Source: Sedimentisphaerales bacterium
GTDB lineage: Bacteria > Planctomycetota > Phycisphaerae > Sedimentisphaerales > Anaerohalosphaeraceae
Assembly (NCBI GenBank): GCA_016926155.1
Contig: JAFGPC010000214.1
Location: 1-38,499 of the forward strand
Length of the DNA stretch: 38,499 bases
Reading direction: 5' to 3'
Shown here: positions 25,052 through 34,610 of the stretch, one piece after another
How positions within the stretch are numbered: the first letter of the stretch is position 1
Layout of the letters: every line of letters begins with the position of its first letter
The notes under the pieces: generated by a model
Databases searched by the model: none
Told to the model about the DNA's origin: nothing
The model's input: the letters and a program-made list of their open reading frames with translations, nothing else
Translations under genes and position numbers: made by a program

Positions 25052-26314
25052 ATGAACGAGAACAGGAAAACTATAGAGCAGTTGTTAGAAGACATTGCAT
25101 TTGATGATACACCGGACTATGCACATCGAGACCTGCTCGAACAGAAACTTCTCCTTCACTTCAATGCGACTCGAACTCGGCAAGATTCCAGATGGAGAAC
25201 GATTATGAACAGGAACATAACTAAACTCGCCGCCGCAGCGGTGATTCTGATCGGTGTGTTTGCAGGGTATACGATGTTCAAGGGAACAGGCGGTGTAAGC
25301 TGGGCGCAAGTCCGTGAGCAAGTCGCTGCTGTTAAAGCTGTTATATACAAGGCGAAAATAAATGCTACAGAGAATGGTCAACCATTCCAGTTGCAAATAG
25401 AGGCCACAATGGCCGACGGACACGGCACGCGGATGGATGCCTATATGGGCGAACAGTTGCTAGAGCGATCATTTACGCTGGAAGATAAGAAGACTCATAT
25501 AATTATCTTTCCCTCAAAAAAGAAGTACATCGTAGTGGAGCTTACTGAGGAAGATCGCATAGAGAATGGTGATCCAAAACTTATCGTCGAAACCTTCCTT
25601 AAGGGTGGCTATAAAGAGCTGGGCCGTCGTGAAATCAATGGTGTTACACTCGAAGGAATCCAATCCCATGACGTATCCCCCACAGCCGGTTTCCCCGGTG
25701 GTGCAGGGCTGATAGAAGGACTAGAAGGGCTCCCTGCTAAAGTCATCGCCAGCTTGTGGGTTGATGTTGCAACAGGTTGGCCTTTCGAAGTAACTCTTGA
25801 CATCACTGACGAAAATGGTGGTGAGCAGGTGACTATCGTTGTCAGTGATTTCCAGTGGGAGGCCCAAGTTGATCCGACAACATTCGCCTCCGTCATCCCC
25901 GAAGGTTATGAGCTTATGTATAAAGTAAATGCAGAAAATCTCGAAGAAGGTAACCAACTTATTGAGGGCTTGAAATACTTTGCGCAAATAAACGATGGAA
26001 AGTATCCCGCTACACTGTCAGCAAGAGAGGTAGTCGGTGAGATTGGAAACATCTATCAAGCCAAGTCAGGCGATCCATCCTTCCAGATCGATGACGCCAA
26101 GGTCTCAACACTCAAGTATGGTGCTCTGTTTTTTGGCACACTTCAGACAGAAGGCAAAGAAGCCGTCTATTACGGCCGAACAGTCACCGCCGACGATGCA
26201 AACAAGGTATTGCTCAGATGGAAGCTGGATGATGGTAAATTCCGTGTGATCTTTGGCGATCTGCGAATAGAAGATATCAGTTCGACTCGACTGGCGGAGC
26301 TGGAAATGAAATAG
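25052..26314 (+). CDS. Membrane-anchored partner of the ECF sigma factor
   Basis: 420 aa. A cytoplasmic N-terminus of about 55 residues carries FDDTPDYAHRDLLEQKLL, a pattern I associate with planctomycete genes paired to ECF sigma factors. One membrane segment follows (LAAAAVILIGVFAGYTMF, 59-76), then a large external region. The first external part has strand-rich sequence with a DPTTFASVIPEGYE close, reminiscent of outer-membrane lipoprotein-sorting (LolA/LolB-like) folds. The last ~100 residues (GLKYFAQINDGKYPATLSA onward) form a second small domain. Likely an anti-sigma or signal input protein; no zinc-binding HxxxCxxC is present. The ATG follows a GGTGAGATGAG purine stretch. An intrinsic terminator follows the stop. 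Confidence 0.7.
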   Translation: MNENRKTIEQLLEDIAFDDTPDYAHRDLLEQKLLLHFNATRTRQDSRWRTIMNRNITKLAAAAVILIGVFAGYTMFKGTGGVSWAQVREQVAAVKAVIYKAKINATENGQPFQLQIEATMADGHGTRMDAYMGEQLLERSFTLEDKKTHIIIFPSKKKYIVVELTEEDRIENGDPKLIVETFLKGGYKELGRREINGVTLEGIQSHDVSPTAGFPGGAGLIEGLEGLPAKVIASLWVDVATGWPFEVTLDITDENGGEQVTIVVSDFQWEAQVDPTTFASVIPEGYELMYKVNAENLEEGNQLIEGLKYFAQINDGKYPATLSAREVVGEIGNIYQAKSGDPSFQIDDAKVSTLKYGALFFGTLQTEGKEAVYYGRTVTADDANKVLLRWKLDDGKFRVIFGDLRIEDISSTRLAELEMK

Positions 26315-26344
26315 TTCGCAACAGTAAATATCAAAGTCGATCTC

Positions 26345-26379
26345 AAGACCGATCCTGGATGCGGGATCGGTCTTTTTTT
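26345..26379 (+). terminator. Intrinsic terminator after the sigma/partner operon
   Basis: An 11-pair perfect stem AAGACCGATCC / GGATCGGTCTT with an 8-base loop, running directly into a T-run (TTTTTTT). It lies 30 bases after the partner gene stop, so it closes the sigma operon and separates it from fkp. Confidence 0.92.
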
Positions 26380-26507
26380 GTATTTCAGACAAAAGGATCC
26401 GTTGCAGATTTTGACATCCGGGATTATGTCCTGTAAGATATTTTCGCGGGCGGGGCCCCGGAAACAGTGTCGGCGTGGAAAAACAGGACAGGGCGAGGTC
26501 AGCGTCT

Positions 26508-29500
26508 ATGGAAGTGTGGGATTATTTAATAGTTACGGCATCGAATGAGCAACAGGCCGACAGTTATCGCGGTCAATTGAATCTGCGGCTAAAGCTGGGT
26601 TTTTTATCGCAGGCCCGACATGTCATGGTGATTGCCGACCCTGAAGGAAGACGAATCGGCAGTGGTGGCAGCACTCTCTATTGCCTTCTCCAGATTCTTA
26701 AAGCACATGGCTTTAAAAGCAATCCGATAGATCGGGAGCAGTGGAGCCAAATCCTGCGGAGGCTTCGAATCCTCATCATTCATGCCGGAGGCGATTCCAA
26801 ACGTCTGCCGGCATACGGACCATGCGGCAAGCTTTTTCTTCCTGTTCCTGGTCAGGGAGATGGATGCCTTCCAACGTCGCTGTTTGACCGTCAGTTGCCG
26901 ACCTATCTGGCCCTTCCCCCGCTGGAACAAGGACAAGGGCAGATTGTGGTGACGACCGGGGATGTCCTGCTTCGTTTCAATCCGGAAGAGGTCCACTTTC
27001 GGGAAGGTGGGATTACGGGATTGGGCTGCTTGTCCGATCCGATTCAGGCGAGCCATCATGGTGTCTTTGTTCCCTCGGAGAATGGATATGTGCATCGCTT
27101 TTTGCAAAAGCCCTCAAAGCAGGAGCAGAAAAAGTGGGAGGCCATGAATGCCTTCGGTCAATCTACGCTGGATTTGGGCGTATTGTGTTTTGATGCCAAT
27201 GTAATCATCCGATTGCTGGATTTATTTACAGAACAGACACGAAAAGGAGACAGCCCGTCTTTTGTGGGAGAACTGGGCCGGGCGGTGATGGAATATGGGC
27301 TGGATATCTACCGCGAACTGTGTTGTGCACTGGGCACCCGAACGACCTTGCAGGAGTATATCAAGGCGGTTCACTCCAGCGGCAGCCGATGGGAGCCGAT
27401 TCTGTTGGAGGCGATTTTTCGAGCTTGTCGATCCATTCCATTTCATGTGAATACCCTCTCACGTTGCGATTTTCTGCATTTTGGAACCAGCCAGGAAGTC
27501 GTTGGAAGTGGCTATTCTTTGTTGCGTTTTGACACCGGCCCTTTAGGATATGACACCTGTCTTGAAATTAACAATGAAATTTCATCAGCGGCAACGATCG
27601 GGGGGCATTACAGTTGGGTTGAGGGCTGCCGAATCAACTCGGATCTGGTTCTGGAAGGACAAAACCTTGTCGTCGGTGCTACCATCGACCGACCAGTTAC
27701 TCTTCCCAAAGGGGCGTGTCTGGATTGTATCGCAGGTGTCAACCGGCAGGGCGAAAAAGTCCATTTTGTGCGAGTCTACGGCATAACGGATCAGTTTAAG
27801 GATACCCTGCAGGAAGGAGCGACATTTTGTAATCTTCCTCTATCTGAGTGGATTGAAAAAGCAGGTGTGGATCCTGGGCAGATATGGGATAATGCCAACT
27901 GCCTGGACAAGCGTACGCTCTGGGATGCGATGTTGTTTCCCGTTGTCTATCGAGCAGTAGAATGCGCGGATTGGCTTTGGATGTTTTCTCCTGATCGGGC
28001 GGATGCTGAGCAGCTCTCTACTTGGAAAAATGCAGATCGATATTCGATGGAAGAAATGGCATTACTTGTGCGGCATGAGGATTTTTACCGCCGGCGATAC
28101 ATCTGTCGGGCATCGAGGATGCAGAGCTCGCTGCGTACCTTATTCCACCGCCACAGTCGTTTTTCTGCGAAGGAACTGGAACATGTGCTGTGGACCGTTT
28201 CCGATCCGTTGGCCTGGATCGTGTCCCTGATCTCCGAGATGCGGTGGTTTTTCGATTCCGGATCATCCGGAATTGATTCACTGGTTTTTCCTCGGGTGAT
28301 TCACACGCTGGCCGGAGCGATGGAAGGGCGATTTAGAGATGGGGAAGCGGAGGGACAGGGGATTTTAAAAAAATTGTATGAACGCCTTGGAGAAAGGGAC
28401 CAGCAATGGCTTACATCCATAAAACTTGCCATGGACAATGGGGATTTGCAGGATTGGTGTGATCGGGCTAGGATGATCTCGTTTCGTTCATTTGAGCGGA
28501 CGATTATCCAGAGCCGGCAGGATAGAGGTCCGCATCCCACCAGCGTCCTGCGATGCGACGAGATCGTCTGGGCCCGGGCACCGGCGCGTTTCGATACCGG
28601 CGGCGGTTGGACCGATACACCGCCGTACAGCTTGGAACGTGGCGGTCAGGTCGTTAATGTCGCCGTAAATCTGAACGGTCAACCGCCAATCCAGGCCTAC
28701 GGACGTGTCATTCGCGAACCGGTGATTCGCATCACCTCTATCGATCTGGGAACGCGGATCGAGGTGGATACCTTGGATGGGTTGATGGACTATCGGCATC
28801 CGGAAAGCGAGTTTGCCCTGGCCAAGGCAGCGATTGCCTTGTCGGGCTTTTCTTTGGAAGTCGCCGATTGGAGCGGAGCTAATACGCTATCAGAGATTCT
28901 GGATCGGTTTGGCGGTGGAATCGAACTGACAACCCTGGCAGCAATTCCCAAGGGAAGCGGCCTGGGTACATCAAGCATTATGGGAGCCGTACTTGTGGCT
29001 CTCCTGCAGCGGATGATGGGCCGTCAGTTGACCCAGCGCGAGCTGTTTCATGCCGTCCTCCGGCTGGAGCAGGCCTTGACCACTGGTGGCGGCTGGCAGG
29101 ACCAGATCGGCGGCGTCGTCGCCGGATGTAAAATCAGCAGCACCCAGCCCGGCCTGACGCCCGATCCGATGATCCATTTTTTGCCCGCCGATGTGATCGA
29201 TCCGGCCCGTAACGGCGGACGGACGCTCTTGTATTACACCGGCATCACCCGGCTGGCCAAGAATATCCTGGCCCAAGTCGTCGGGCGCTATCTGGATCGG
29301 GATCGCCATGCCCTGTTTACCCTCTCGCAGATTCAATCGACCGCTGTCGAAGTGGCCAACGCCATTTCGAAAAAGGACCACGAGCGGTTCGGGCGACTGA
29401 TCGATACCGTCTGGCGATACAATATCGAGCTGGACCCAAATTCGACCAATCCGCAGATCGATGCCATCCTGCAGCGGATCCATTCGCACATCTGGGGGGC

Positions 29501-29666
29501 CAAGCTACTCGGCGCCGGAGGTGGCGGTTTTCTACTGATGGTCTGTAGGAGTCCCGGAGATGTGCTAAAGGTGCGGAATATACTATTGGCTGAGCCCCCG
29601 AACGAACGCGCCCGATTTTTTGATTACGATATCAATACCGAGGGCTTGGTCGTCACGGTCTGTTAA
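26508..29666 (+). CDS. fkp: Bifunctional fucokinase / fucose-1-phosphate guanylyltransferase
   Basis: About 1052 aa from ATG 26508 (GAGG nine bases upstream); a GTG at 26475 would add 11 residues. The N-terminal pyrophosphorylase half has IGSGGSTLYCLLQ (50-62), HAGGDSKRLP (92-101) and CGKLFLPV, then beta-helix-like sequence. The C-terminal half (about 690-1052) is a GHMP kinase: ARAPARFDTGGGWTDTPPY, the ATP loop PKGSGLGTSSIMG (about 813-825), TTGGGWQDQIGG, and LLGAGGGGFLL near the end. It phosphorylates L-fucose and forms GDP-fucose, as the Bacteroides Fkp does. It may feed fucose to the polysaccharide of this window. The length is about 100 residues above the Bacteroides enzyme. The 3' third is visibly richer in G+C than the 5' part. 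Confidence 0.9.
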   Translation: MEVWDYLIVTASNEQQADSYRGQLNLRLKLGFLSQARHVMVIADPEGRRIGSGGSTLYCLLQILKAHGFKSNPIDREQWSQILRRLRILIIHAGGDSKRLPAYGPCGKLFLPVPGQGDGCLPTSLFDRQLPTYLALPPLEQGQGQIVVTTGDVLLRFNPEEVHFREGGITGLGCLSDPIQASHHGVFVPSENGYVHRFLQKPSKQEQKKWEAMNAFGQSTLDLGVLCFDANVIIRLLDLFTEQTRKGDSPSFVGELGRAVMEYGLDIYRELCCALGTRTTLQEYIKAVHSSGSRWEPILLEAIFRACRSIPFHVNTLSRCDFLHFGTSQEVVGSGYSLLRFDTGPLGYDTCLEINNEISSAATIGGHYSWVEGCRINSDLVLEGQNLVVGATIDRPVTLPKGACLDCIAGVNRQGEKVHFVRVYGITDQFKDTLQEGATFCNLPLSEWIEKAGVDPGQIWDNANCLDKRTLWDAMLFPVVYRAVECADWLWMFSPDRADAEQLSTWKNADRYSMEEMALLVRHEDFYRRRYICRASRMQSSLRTLFHRHSRFSAKELEHVLWTVSDPLAWIVSLISEMRWFFDSGSSGIDSLVFPRVIHTLAGAMEGRFRDGEAEGQGILKKLYERLGERDQQWLTSIKLAMDNGDLQDWCDRARMISFRSFERTIIQSRQDRGPHPTSVLRCDEIVWARAPARFDTGGGWTDTPPYSLERGGQVVNVAVNLNGQPPIQAYGRVIREPVIRITSIDLGTRIEVDTLDGLMDYRHPESEFALAKAAIALSGFSLEVADWSGANTLSEILDRFGGGIELTTLAAIPKGSGLGTSSIMGAVLVALLQRMMGRQLTQRELFHAVLRLEQALTTGGGWQDQIGGVVAGCKISSTQPGLTPDPMIHFLPADVIDPARNGGRTLLYYTGITRLAKNILAQVVGRYLDRDRHALFTLSQIQSTAVEVANAISKKDHERFGRLIDTVWRYNIELDPNSTNPQIDAILQRIHSHIWGAKLLGAGGGGFLLMVCRSPGDVLKVRNILLAEPPNERARFFDYDINTEGLVVTVC

Positions 29667-29742
29667 ATTATACATTAATTCCGCTTTCCCGACTCTGCAG
29701 AAAGTACAGGATGAGTTCAGCATCGGTAACGGCATTGGGGTA

Positions 29743-31230
29743 TTATTTCAGGACCACTTCGCGGAGAACCAGCCAGCGCACCTGGTCTTCCGTGCAGCGG
29801 ATTTGGATGGCCTTGACCACCTTGTTATTCAATTGGGCCTCAGCGACTCCGTTTTCAAAGGTTGCCACCTCTTCAAACGTCGTTCCGTTGCCGGACACTT
29901 CCAGTACGCCCTTATACAAATGATCCTGCGGCAGTTCAGCCACGCCGGTATAGACCCAGATCGATTGATACGGCTTGGCCTCGTCCAGTGTGATCGTAAA
30001 CGTATCCCCGGTCTTGGGCCCACCCGCCGACCAGAAATAGGTCGTGTTCGTATCGCCGTCAAAAGCCCTCTCGGGAAGATAATTCTGGTACGTCTTCATC
30101 GTCGTTGTCACCTTGGCGGGGATGGCCAGAGCGGGAGGCGGGGGAAAGTTCACCTGTAGGGTACGCTGAATCATAGGCGCCATCTCACTGTCGGGCGCGG
30201 CGGCCAAGGCCGCTTCCAGGGCCTTGCGTTCCTCGTCAAGGCGCTGCAGATAATGCAGGGCATGGGCCCGGGCAAAATTCAACTCCTGGGCTTGTTGACC
30301 GGTGGGCTTAAACGTCGAAAGCATTGCGTCGATCGTACTCAGCGCCTTTGCAAAATCCTGTTTTTCCAGGGCCGCTTCCACTTCGCCGAATTGTTTCATG
30401 AACAGATACTTATCCTTGAGCCCGGCTTTGTTCTCCGGATCGAGCGATATAATCTGGTCGACCATCTCTGAATAATATTGACTTAAAAATGAAGAAGGCA
30501 GCAACTGCATCGCCTGATCCAGCAGCTTCACTTTTTCCAGATTGTCGGTTGCCTTTTCGGCCTGCACCAGAAGCTCCTCGATCTTGTCTCCCGTCGCCTT
30601 AAGCTCCTTGAGATGCTGCAAATAAGCTTCCGCACCGCCTTCCTGATATCCTGTCTGGGCATACGGCCTGCCCTTGGCGTCGGTCAGAAATACCGTCGGA
30701 AAACCAGGGATCGGATATACATCCCGTAACGCGGCATTCTGTTTTTGTACCTCTTCGCTGAGCTTGGATTTGTCATTCGGATAATCCAATGTGACCATGA
30801 CAAAGCTCTTTCCCGCTTCGCGCTTAAAGGCGTCCTTGCTGAAGACCTCTCCATCCAGCCGAATGCACCAGCCGCACCAGTCCGAACCGGAAAAGTTTAT
30901 CAAGAGATCCTTTTTTTCCGCGGTGGCTTTAAGTTTGGCGGCGGCAAAATTCATTGTCCATTCATTATCCGCAATCTGTACGGGTTTGGCCGGGATTGGA
31001 GGGGCTGGCTTCACCGGTTTGTCAACAGGTTGTCGGGTTGCAGATGGTTCCGTTGACTCATTTTGTTTGGATGTCGTTTCATCGGACGTATCCGGGGTCT
31101 TGGATTCCTTTGTGCTCTCATCAGGTTTCTGGGGCGTCGTCTCCGTGCCCTTGTCCTTACGGCAGGATGAACAAGTCAAAACAATACAGGCCAGCAGTAG
31201 CAGGATACGGAATGTTCGTGTAATCTTCAT
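29743..31230 (-). CDS. Thioredoxin-fold lipoprotein with C-terminal discoidin-like domain
   Basis: 495 aa. The signal peptide ends in a lipobox-like TCSSC (C23), then a Lys/Thr/Pro/Glu-rich spacer to about residue 85. A thioredoxin-like domain follows (about 88-210) with the motif SDWCGWCIRLDGEVF (C119 and C122) and the cis-proline segment PGFPTVFLTD. A helical middle part (about 215-365) looks TPR-like. The last ~125 residues resemble an F5/8 type C (discoidin) carbohydrate-binding domain: ERAFDGDTNTTYFWSAG, then IWVYTG, LEVSGNGTTFEEV and IQIRCTE. It is probably exposed in the periplasm and may act on or near a glycan-bound substrate. GGAGAAACCC precedes the ATG. It is convergent with fkp. 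Confidence 0.82.
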   Translation of the reverse strand: MKITRTFRILLLLACIVLTCSSCRKDKGTETTPQKPDESTKESKTPDTSDETTSKQNESTEPSATRQPVDKPVKPAPPIPAKPVQIADNEWTMNFAAAKLKATAEKKDLLINFSGSDWCGWCIRLDGEVFSKDAFKREAGKSFVMVTLDYPNDKSKLSEEVQKQNAALRDVYPIPGFPTVFLTDAKGRPYAQTGYQEGGAEAYLQHLKELKATGDKIEELLVQAEKATDNLEKVKLLDQAMQLLPSSFLSQYYSEMVDQIISLDPENKAGLKDKYLFMKQFGEVEAALEKQDFAKALSTIDAMLSTFKPTGQQAQELNFARAHALHYLQRLDEERKALEAALAAAPDSEMAPMIQRTLQVNFPPPPALAIPAKVTTTMKTYQNYLPERAFDGDTNTTYFWSAGGPKTGDTFTITLDEAKPYQSIWVYTGVAELPQDHLYKGVLEVSGNGTTFEEVATFENGVAEAQLNNKVVKAIQIRCTEDQVRWLVLREVVLK

Positions 31231-31405
31231 GGGTTTCTCCAGTCGAGTTATCAGTAACGATTTTACTCAGCATCGGTCGGAACAGCAGTTGGAACCTCAA
31301 CACGACTGCAGGAATCCACTTCTGTGGTCTGCAATACATGCACCCCATTCACCCCCGCATCCGGTTCCATCCGATTCTGTTTTCCATCCGACGTATTATA
31401 CGGAT

Positions 31406-32701
31406 TTACCGGCCAATGCAATATAGTTTTTTCCCCGTCCGGATAAAGAGTCGGTCGTACGCTACGGCAATCGATGAAATCGAAGGCTTTTCTCCGAAAT
31501 CATACTGCCCCAATATCTTGAATTCCTCGCCGCCCGCTTGGAAACAGTAAAATTCCCCATTTTCACTGATGGTGTAAAGCTTGTCATCGGCTCCTGTAAT
31601 GGATGCATAAAACGGCGACCGCGTATCCACCCGGCCCTGCCATTTCTGCTGTCCGGTCTTTGCATCCAGACAGGTAAACTCCCGCCGGCCGCTGGGTACA
31701 TAAAGCAGACCTTTATCATACAGCGGTGTCGGGCTGTCCGGTGTGGGCCCGTCAAATGTCCATGCCGTACTGTCTTTCAGTAATCCCCGGCCCTGCGGCC
31801 GTATGGCGAAAAGACCTGAGCCCCGGCTGCGTACTCCGAAAATAAGCCCTTCACCGCACACCACGGAAGGGATATGGCGCCAGCGGACGCTTTTTTTCGT
31901 GGCGTAATCGTACCGCCACAATTCCCGACCCGTCAGCGGATCATGGCTGGTGACGTAATCGGCGCCGATCACGAGGATTTCCTTCCGCCCGGCATTATCG
32001 AACGGGATCGGAGTACTGTATGCATCCTGCGATTCTTCCAGAGCGTCGGTCGGACGCAATTGTTTGAAGATATTCTTCCCTGTAGCGGCTTCCACGCACA
32101 ATAGAAACGAGTCGTTCGGCGTCTTGTTCATCGGCGCCCGATAGGCATCGTAGCGGCGCAGGACCGGGATATACAGCCTGCCCTCATACAGCAAAGGGCT
32201 GGAACTATAACCGTATTTAAGACTCAGGATATCATACTCCTCTTCCAGATTTCGCTTCCAGAGCGGATTACCCGCGATATCCATCGCTGTCAGGTCCCCG
32301 TTGCCGAACAAAAACCATACGCTTTTCCCATCGGTTACCGGCGAGGGTGTCGCCATCAGATTTCGCGGGACCATCCGCTTGTCGCTTCCGATCGCTTTTT
32401 GCCACAGGATCTTTCCCGTTTCGGTGTCGATACACAGCGCCAGGTATTCATTGCTGCCGGTATCCTGTGAGGTCAGGAAAACTCGCTGATTGACAATCAC
32501 AGGTGTGGAAAAGCCCGGTCCGGGCAGGGGAGCCGACCAGAGGATGTTTTTCTCCGGTTCAATCGTCGCAGGCAGGTTCTTCGCCGTGGTCGAACCGTTC
32601 AGATTCGGCCCGCGCCACTGAGGCCATTCGGCGGCCTGTACTGATAAACTCACACATAAAAAAATACCTGATGCTGAAAGTACCTGATTCAATCTGCTCA
32701 T
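31406..32701 (-). CDS. Secreted PQQ-like beta-propeller repeat protein
   Basis: 431 aa. Signal peptide MSRLNQVLSASGIFLCVSLSVQA, mature N-terminus AEWPQWRGPNLNGS, the same opening motif as the protein at 23054-24301. Blade endings include DTETGKILWQKAIG, PLTGRELWRYDY and DAKTGQQKWQGRV. Ribosome site GGAGAGGCAA just before the ATG. It lies about 175 bases upstream of the thioredoxin-discoidin gene on the same strand and may be co-expressed with it. Catalytic quinoprotein residues are not evident. Function unknown, likely periplasmic. Confidence 0.85.
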   Translation of the reverse strand: MSRLNQVLSASGIFLCVSLSVQAAEWPQWRGPNLNGSTTAKNLPATIEPEKNILWSAPLPGPGFSTPVIVNQRVFLTSQDTGSNEYLALCIDTETGKILWQKAIGSDKRMVPRNLMATPSPVTDGKSVWFLFGNGDLTAMDIAGNPLWKRNLEEEYDILSLKYGYSSSPLLYEGRLYIPVLRRYDAYRAPMNKTPNDSFLLCVEAATGKNIFKQLRPTDALEESQDAYSTPIPFDNAGRKEILVIGADYVTSHDPLTGRELWRYDYATKKSVRWRHIPSVVCGEGLIFGVRSRGSGLFAIRPQGRGLLKDSTAWTFDGPTPDSPTPLYDKGLLYVPSGRREFTCLDAKTGQQKWQGRVDTRSPFYASITGADDKLYTISENGEFYCFQAGGEEFKILGQYDFGEKPSISSIAVAYDRLFIRTGKKLYCIGR

Positions 32702-32775
32702 TTGCCTCTCCGATTTTCTTTGATTTATAGTTCACACTCCTGCCATAGACGGTTCAAATGAAGGATGGATTGCCG

Positions 32776-33360
32776 TTAATCCGGTTTTTGCCAGATTTGG
32801 ACCAGCGGGCCGTTCTCGCCATAGACCGGATCGGTTGCAGGAAGGCCAACCACTGCGATCCGCTCATCCACCGCCGGCCGATCCCCGCTCCGGCCGTAGC
32901 ACATATCCGGCCGCTGCCGGTTCGGATATCCGCCCACTACGCCGAAATCCCGCGACGATCCCAGGTTCTTATGGGCCACACCCGCCGGGATCACGACCAC
33001 ATCGCCGGCGTGCACTTCCGTTACGAACCCGTTGGGCCCACCGAGCTGGACCTGCGCCGAGCCCGAAAAAACCCCCAGTACCTCATGGGCCCGGCTGTGA
33101 TAGTGATGAAAATCATAGATCCCGTTGACCCAGTTGCCGTCCCAGCCGTTGCCGATAAAAAGCGACTCGAACAATCCGGCCACATTATCCCCATACGGCC
33201 GGACCACTGCCGGATACACCAGAAGCGGCAGGATGGAATTGTTTGGAAACGTCCCGTCATCGGCAAGCCTGTACCGCTGCACCTCCACACGGTTGAGATA
33301 TTCGGGCAATTCCGCCCCCAATCCGGATTGTGTTTTATCCTTGTCCATCATATGTTTCAT
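32776..33360 (-). CDS. Cupin-domain protein, YjlB-like
   Basis: 194 aa. The cupin motif 1 region is FHHYHSRAHEVLGVFSGSAQVQLGG and motif 2 is GDVVVIPAGVAHKN. The histidines and glutamate of the metal site are all present (HxH with the following E, and the final H). The conserved start LPLLVYPAVV and the end ERIAVVGLPATDPVYGENGPL match the YjlB group, whose reaction is unknown. The start could also be M4 or M5. It is divergent from the SGNH/MBOAT pair and about 75 bases before the PQQ-like gene on its own strand. Confidence 0.82.
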   Translation of the reverse strand: MKHMMDKDKTQSGLGAELPEYLNRVEVQRYRLADDGTFPNNSILPLLVYPAVVRPYGDNVAGLFESLFIGNGWDGNWVNGIYDFHHYHSRAHEVLGVFSGSAQVQLGGPNGFVTEVHAGDVVVIPAGVAHKNLGSSRDFGVVGGYPNRQRPDMCYGRSGDRPAVDERIAVVGLPATDPVYGENGPLVQIWQKPD

Positions 33361-33457
33361 TATACTCTATGGATATCCCCCCGAAAATGTTCACCAACAT
33401 TGATAAATACAGGCGGAGGAGATTGGAGTGCAGGGAATACAGACGCGATTATATAGG

Positions 33458-33486
33458 TTGCATCGGGAAGGGTAATTTCATATCAT
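33458..33486 (+). promoter_or_regulatory. Candidate promoter of the SGNH/MBOAT genes
   Basis: TTGCAT (33458-33463), 17 bases, then TATCAT (33481-33486), about 95 bases before the SGNH-like ATG at 33582. Spacing is ideal and the boxes are one to two bases off consensus. Confidence 0.4.
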
Positions 33487-33581
33487 CTCATAACTGGTAA
33501 TTCGGTTTTATAGCCGACTGACCGTGTAAGGCAACCGGAGAGGGATTTATATGGTGCAATATTGCTGAGCAGGAAGCCTGG

Positions 33582-34553
33582 ATGAAAAATATTCCCGATT
33601 CAGACGTTAAACGCTTGTGGATTTCAGGCGTTAAAATGGTTTTACTGCTGGGTTTGCTTTGGATTTTGTTCTACTTTGTTCATATTCAATTGCCTTATAT
33701 AAGGGCGGGACATGAGGTTATTTACTCATCGAAGATCGAAACATTGTGCCCTTCGATACGATTCAGTGAAAACACCAGGTACAAGGTTGTGGTGTTTGGA
33801 AACAGTATGATCCTTTCGGGATTTGTTCCCTCGTTGTTTGATGCGGAAAATGACCATGTCCGCTCTTATAATCTAGCTCTGCCGCAGGAAGAACAATTTC
33901 TGTTTGCATTGGATTTTCTTGTTGAAAACAATCAGATTCCCACGCATGTTTTGTTGACGTCCGGTTGGTCGGACCGACTCGATGAACCTGCGGATCATGG
34001 ACCAAGCAAAGACGGCAGGATAATAGAGGAGTTGTTCCCTTTTCGACACCTGCCCAGGAACCTGACACTGTTTTTATTACGGTCCCGGTCCCGAGGGGGA
34101 GTTGCTGAATATTACCGTCACGGAAAAGAGAGTGTGGAACGTATGCTGGCGGCGCGTGGTTATTATTTCATCGAAGGACAGAGTCATTTTCCCGATGACC
34201 GTCTTCCGGATGGATTCAGGCTTCAGGGGGACAACCCCGATCTTGTTTATCGCAGATCCTTTGATACAAAAAGTTATGTTTTTAAAAAACTAAACGAGTT
34301 CCATAAAAAGTATAATATGAAATTCTACATTATTCCGACATATCTCAGGGAGGGTTCCTACGCGAAATGTCAGGGTGAGAATCCCAATGCCGAATTGTTT
34401 ACAGCGCATCCATGGATTAAGGTGCTTGGGCCCGAATATTATATATTAGCCAATCCGTATTTCTCGGATCCAATCCATGCCAATCCGGAAGGGGCAAGAC
34501 TTTATACGCAAAAGATCAGCGCCCTTTGTAAAGAGGTTATCTTTTCAGAATGA
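33582..34553 (+). CDS. SGNH-like membrane-anchored protein paired with the MBOAT
   Basis: 323 aa. One N-terminal membrane segment (about 17-36, MVLLLGLLWILFYFVHIQL), then an external domain. Block I of the SGNH hydrolase fold is VVVFGNSMILSGF, giving S75. Block V is YFSDPIHANPEGARLY, giving the D296xxH299 pair. These three residues form the usual triad. Proteins of this kind (DltD, AlgX/AlgJ, PatB2-like) work with an MBOAT to move acetyl groups to a polysaccharide outside the inner membrane. The MBOAT gene begins 57 bases downstream. AGGA lies eight bases before the ATG. The exact substrate is unknown. Confidence 0.75.
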   Translation: MKNIPDSDVKRLWISGVKMVLLLGLLWILFYFVHIQLPYIRAGHEVIYSSKIETLCPSIRFSENTRYKVVVFGNSMILSGFVPSLFDAENDHVRSYNLALPQEEQFLFALDFLVENNQIPTHVLLTSGWSDRLDEPADHGPSKDGRIIEELFPFRHLPRNLTLFLLRSRSRGGVAEYYRHGKESVERMLAARGYYFIEGQSHFPDDRLPDGFRLQGDNPDLVYRRSFDTKSYVFKKLNEFHKKYNMKFYIIPTYLREGSYAKCQGENPNAELFTAHPWIKVLGPEYYILANPYFSDPIHANPEGARLYTQKISALCKEVIFSE

Positions 34554-34610
34554 CTATTTGTTGGCAACAGGCAGTCTCTACAAAGGGCGTGAAAAACAAA
34601 GAGGTTGTGA

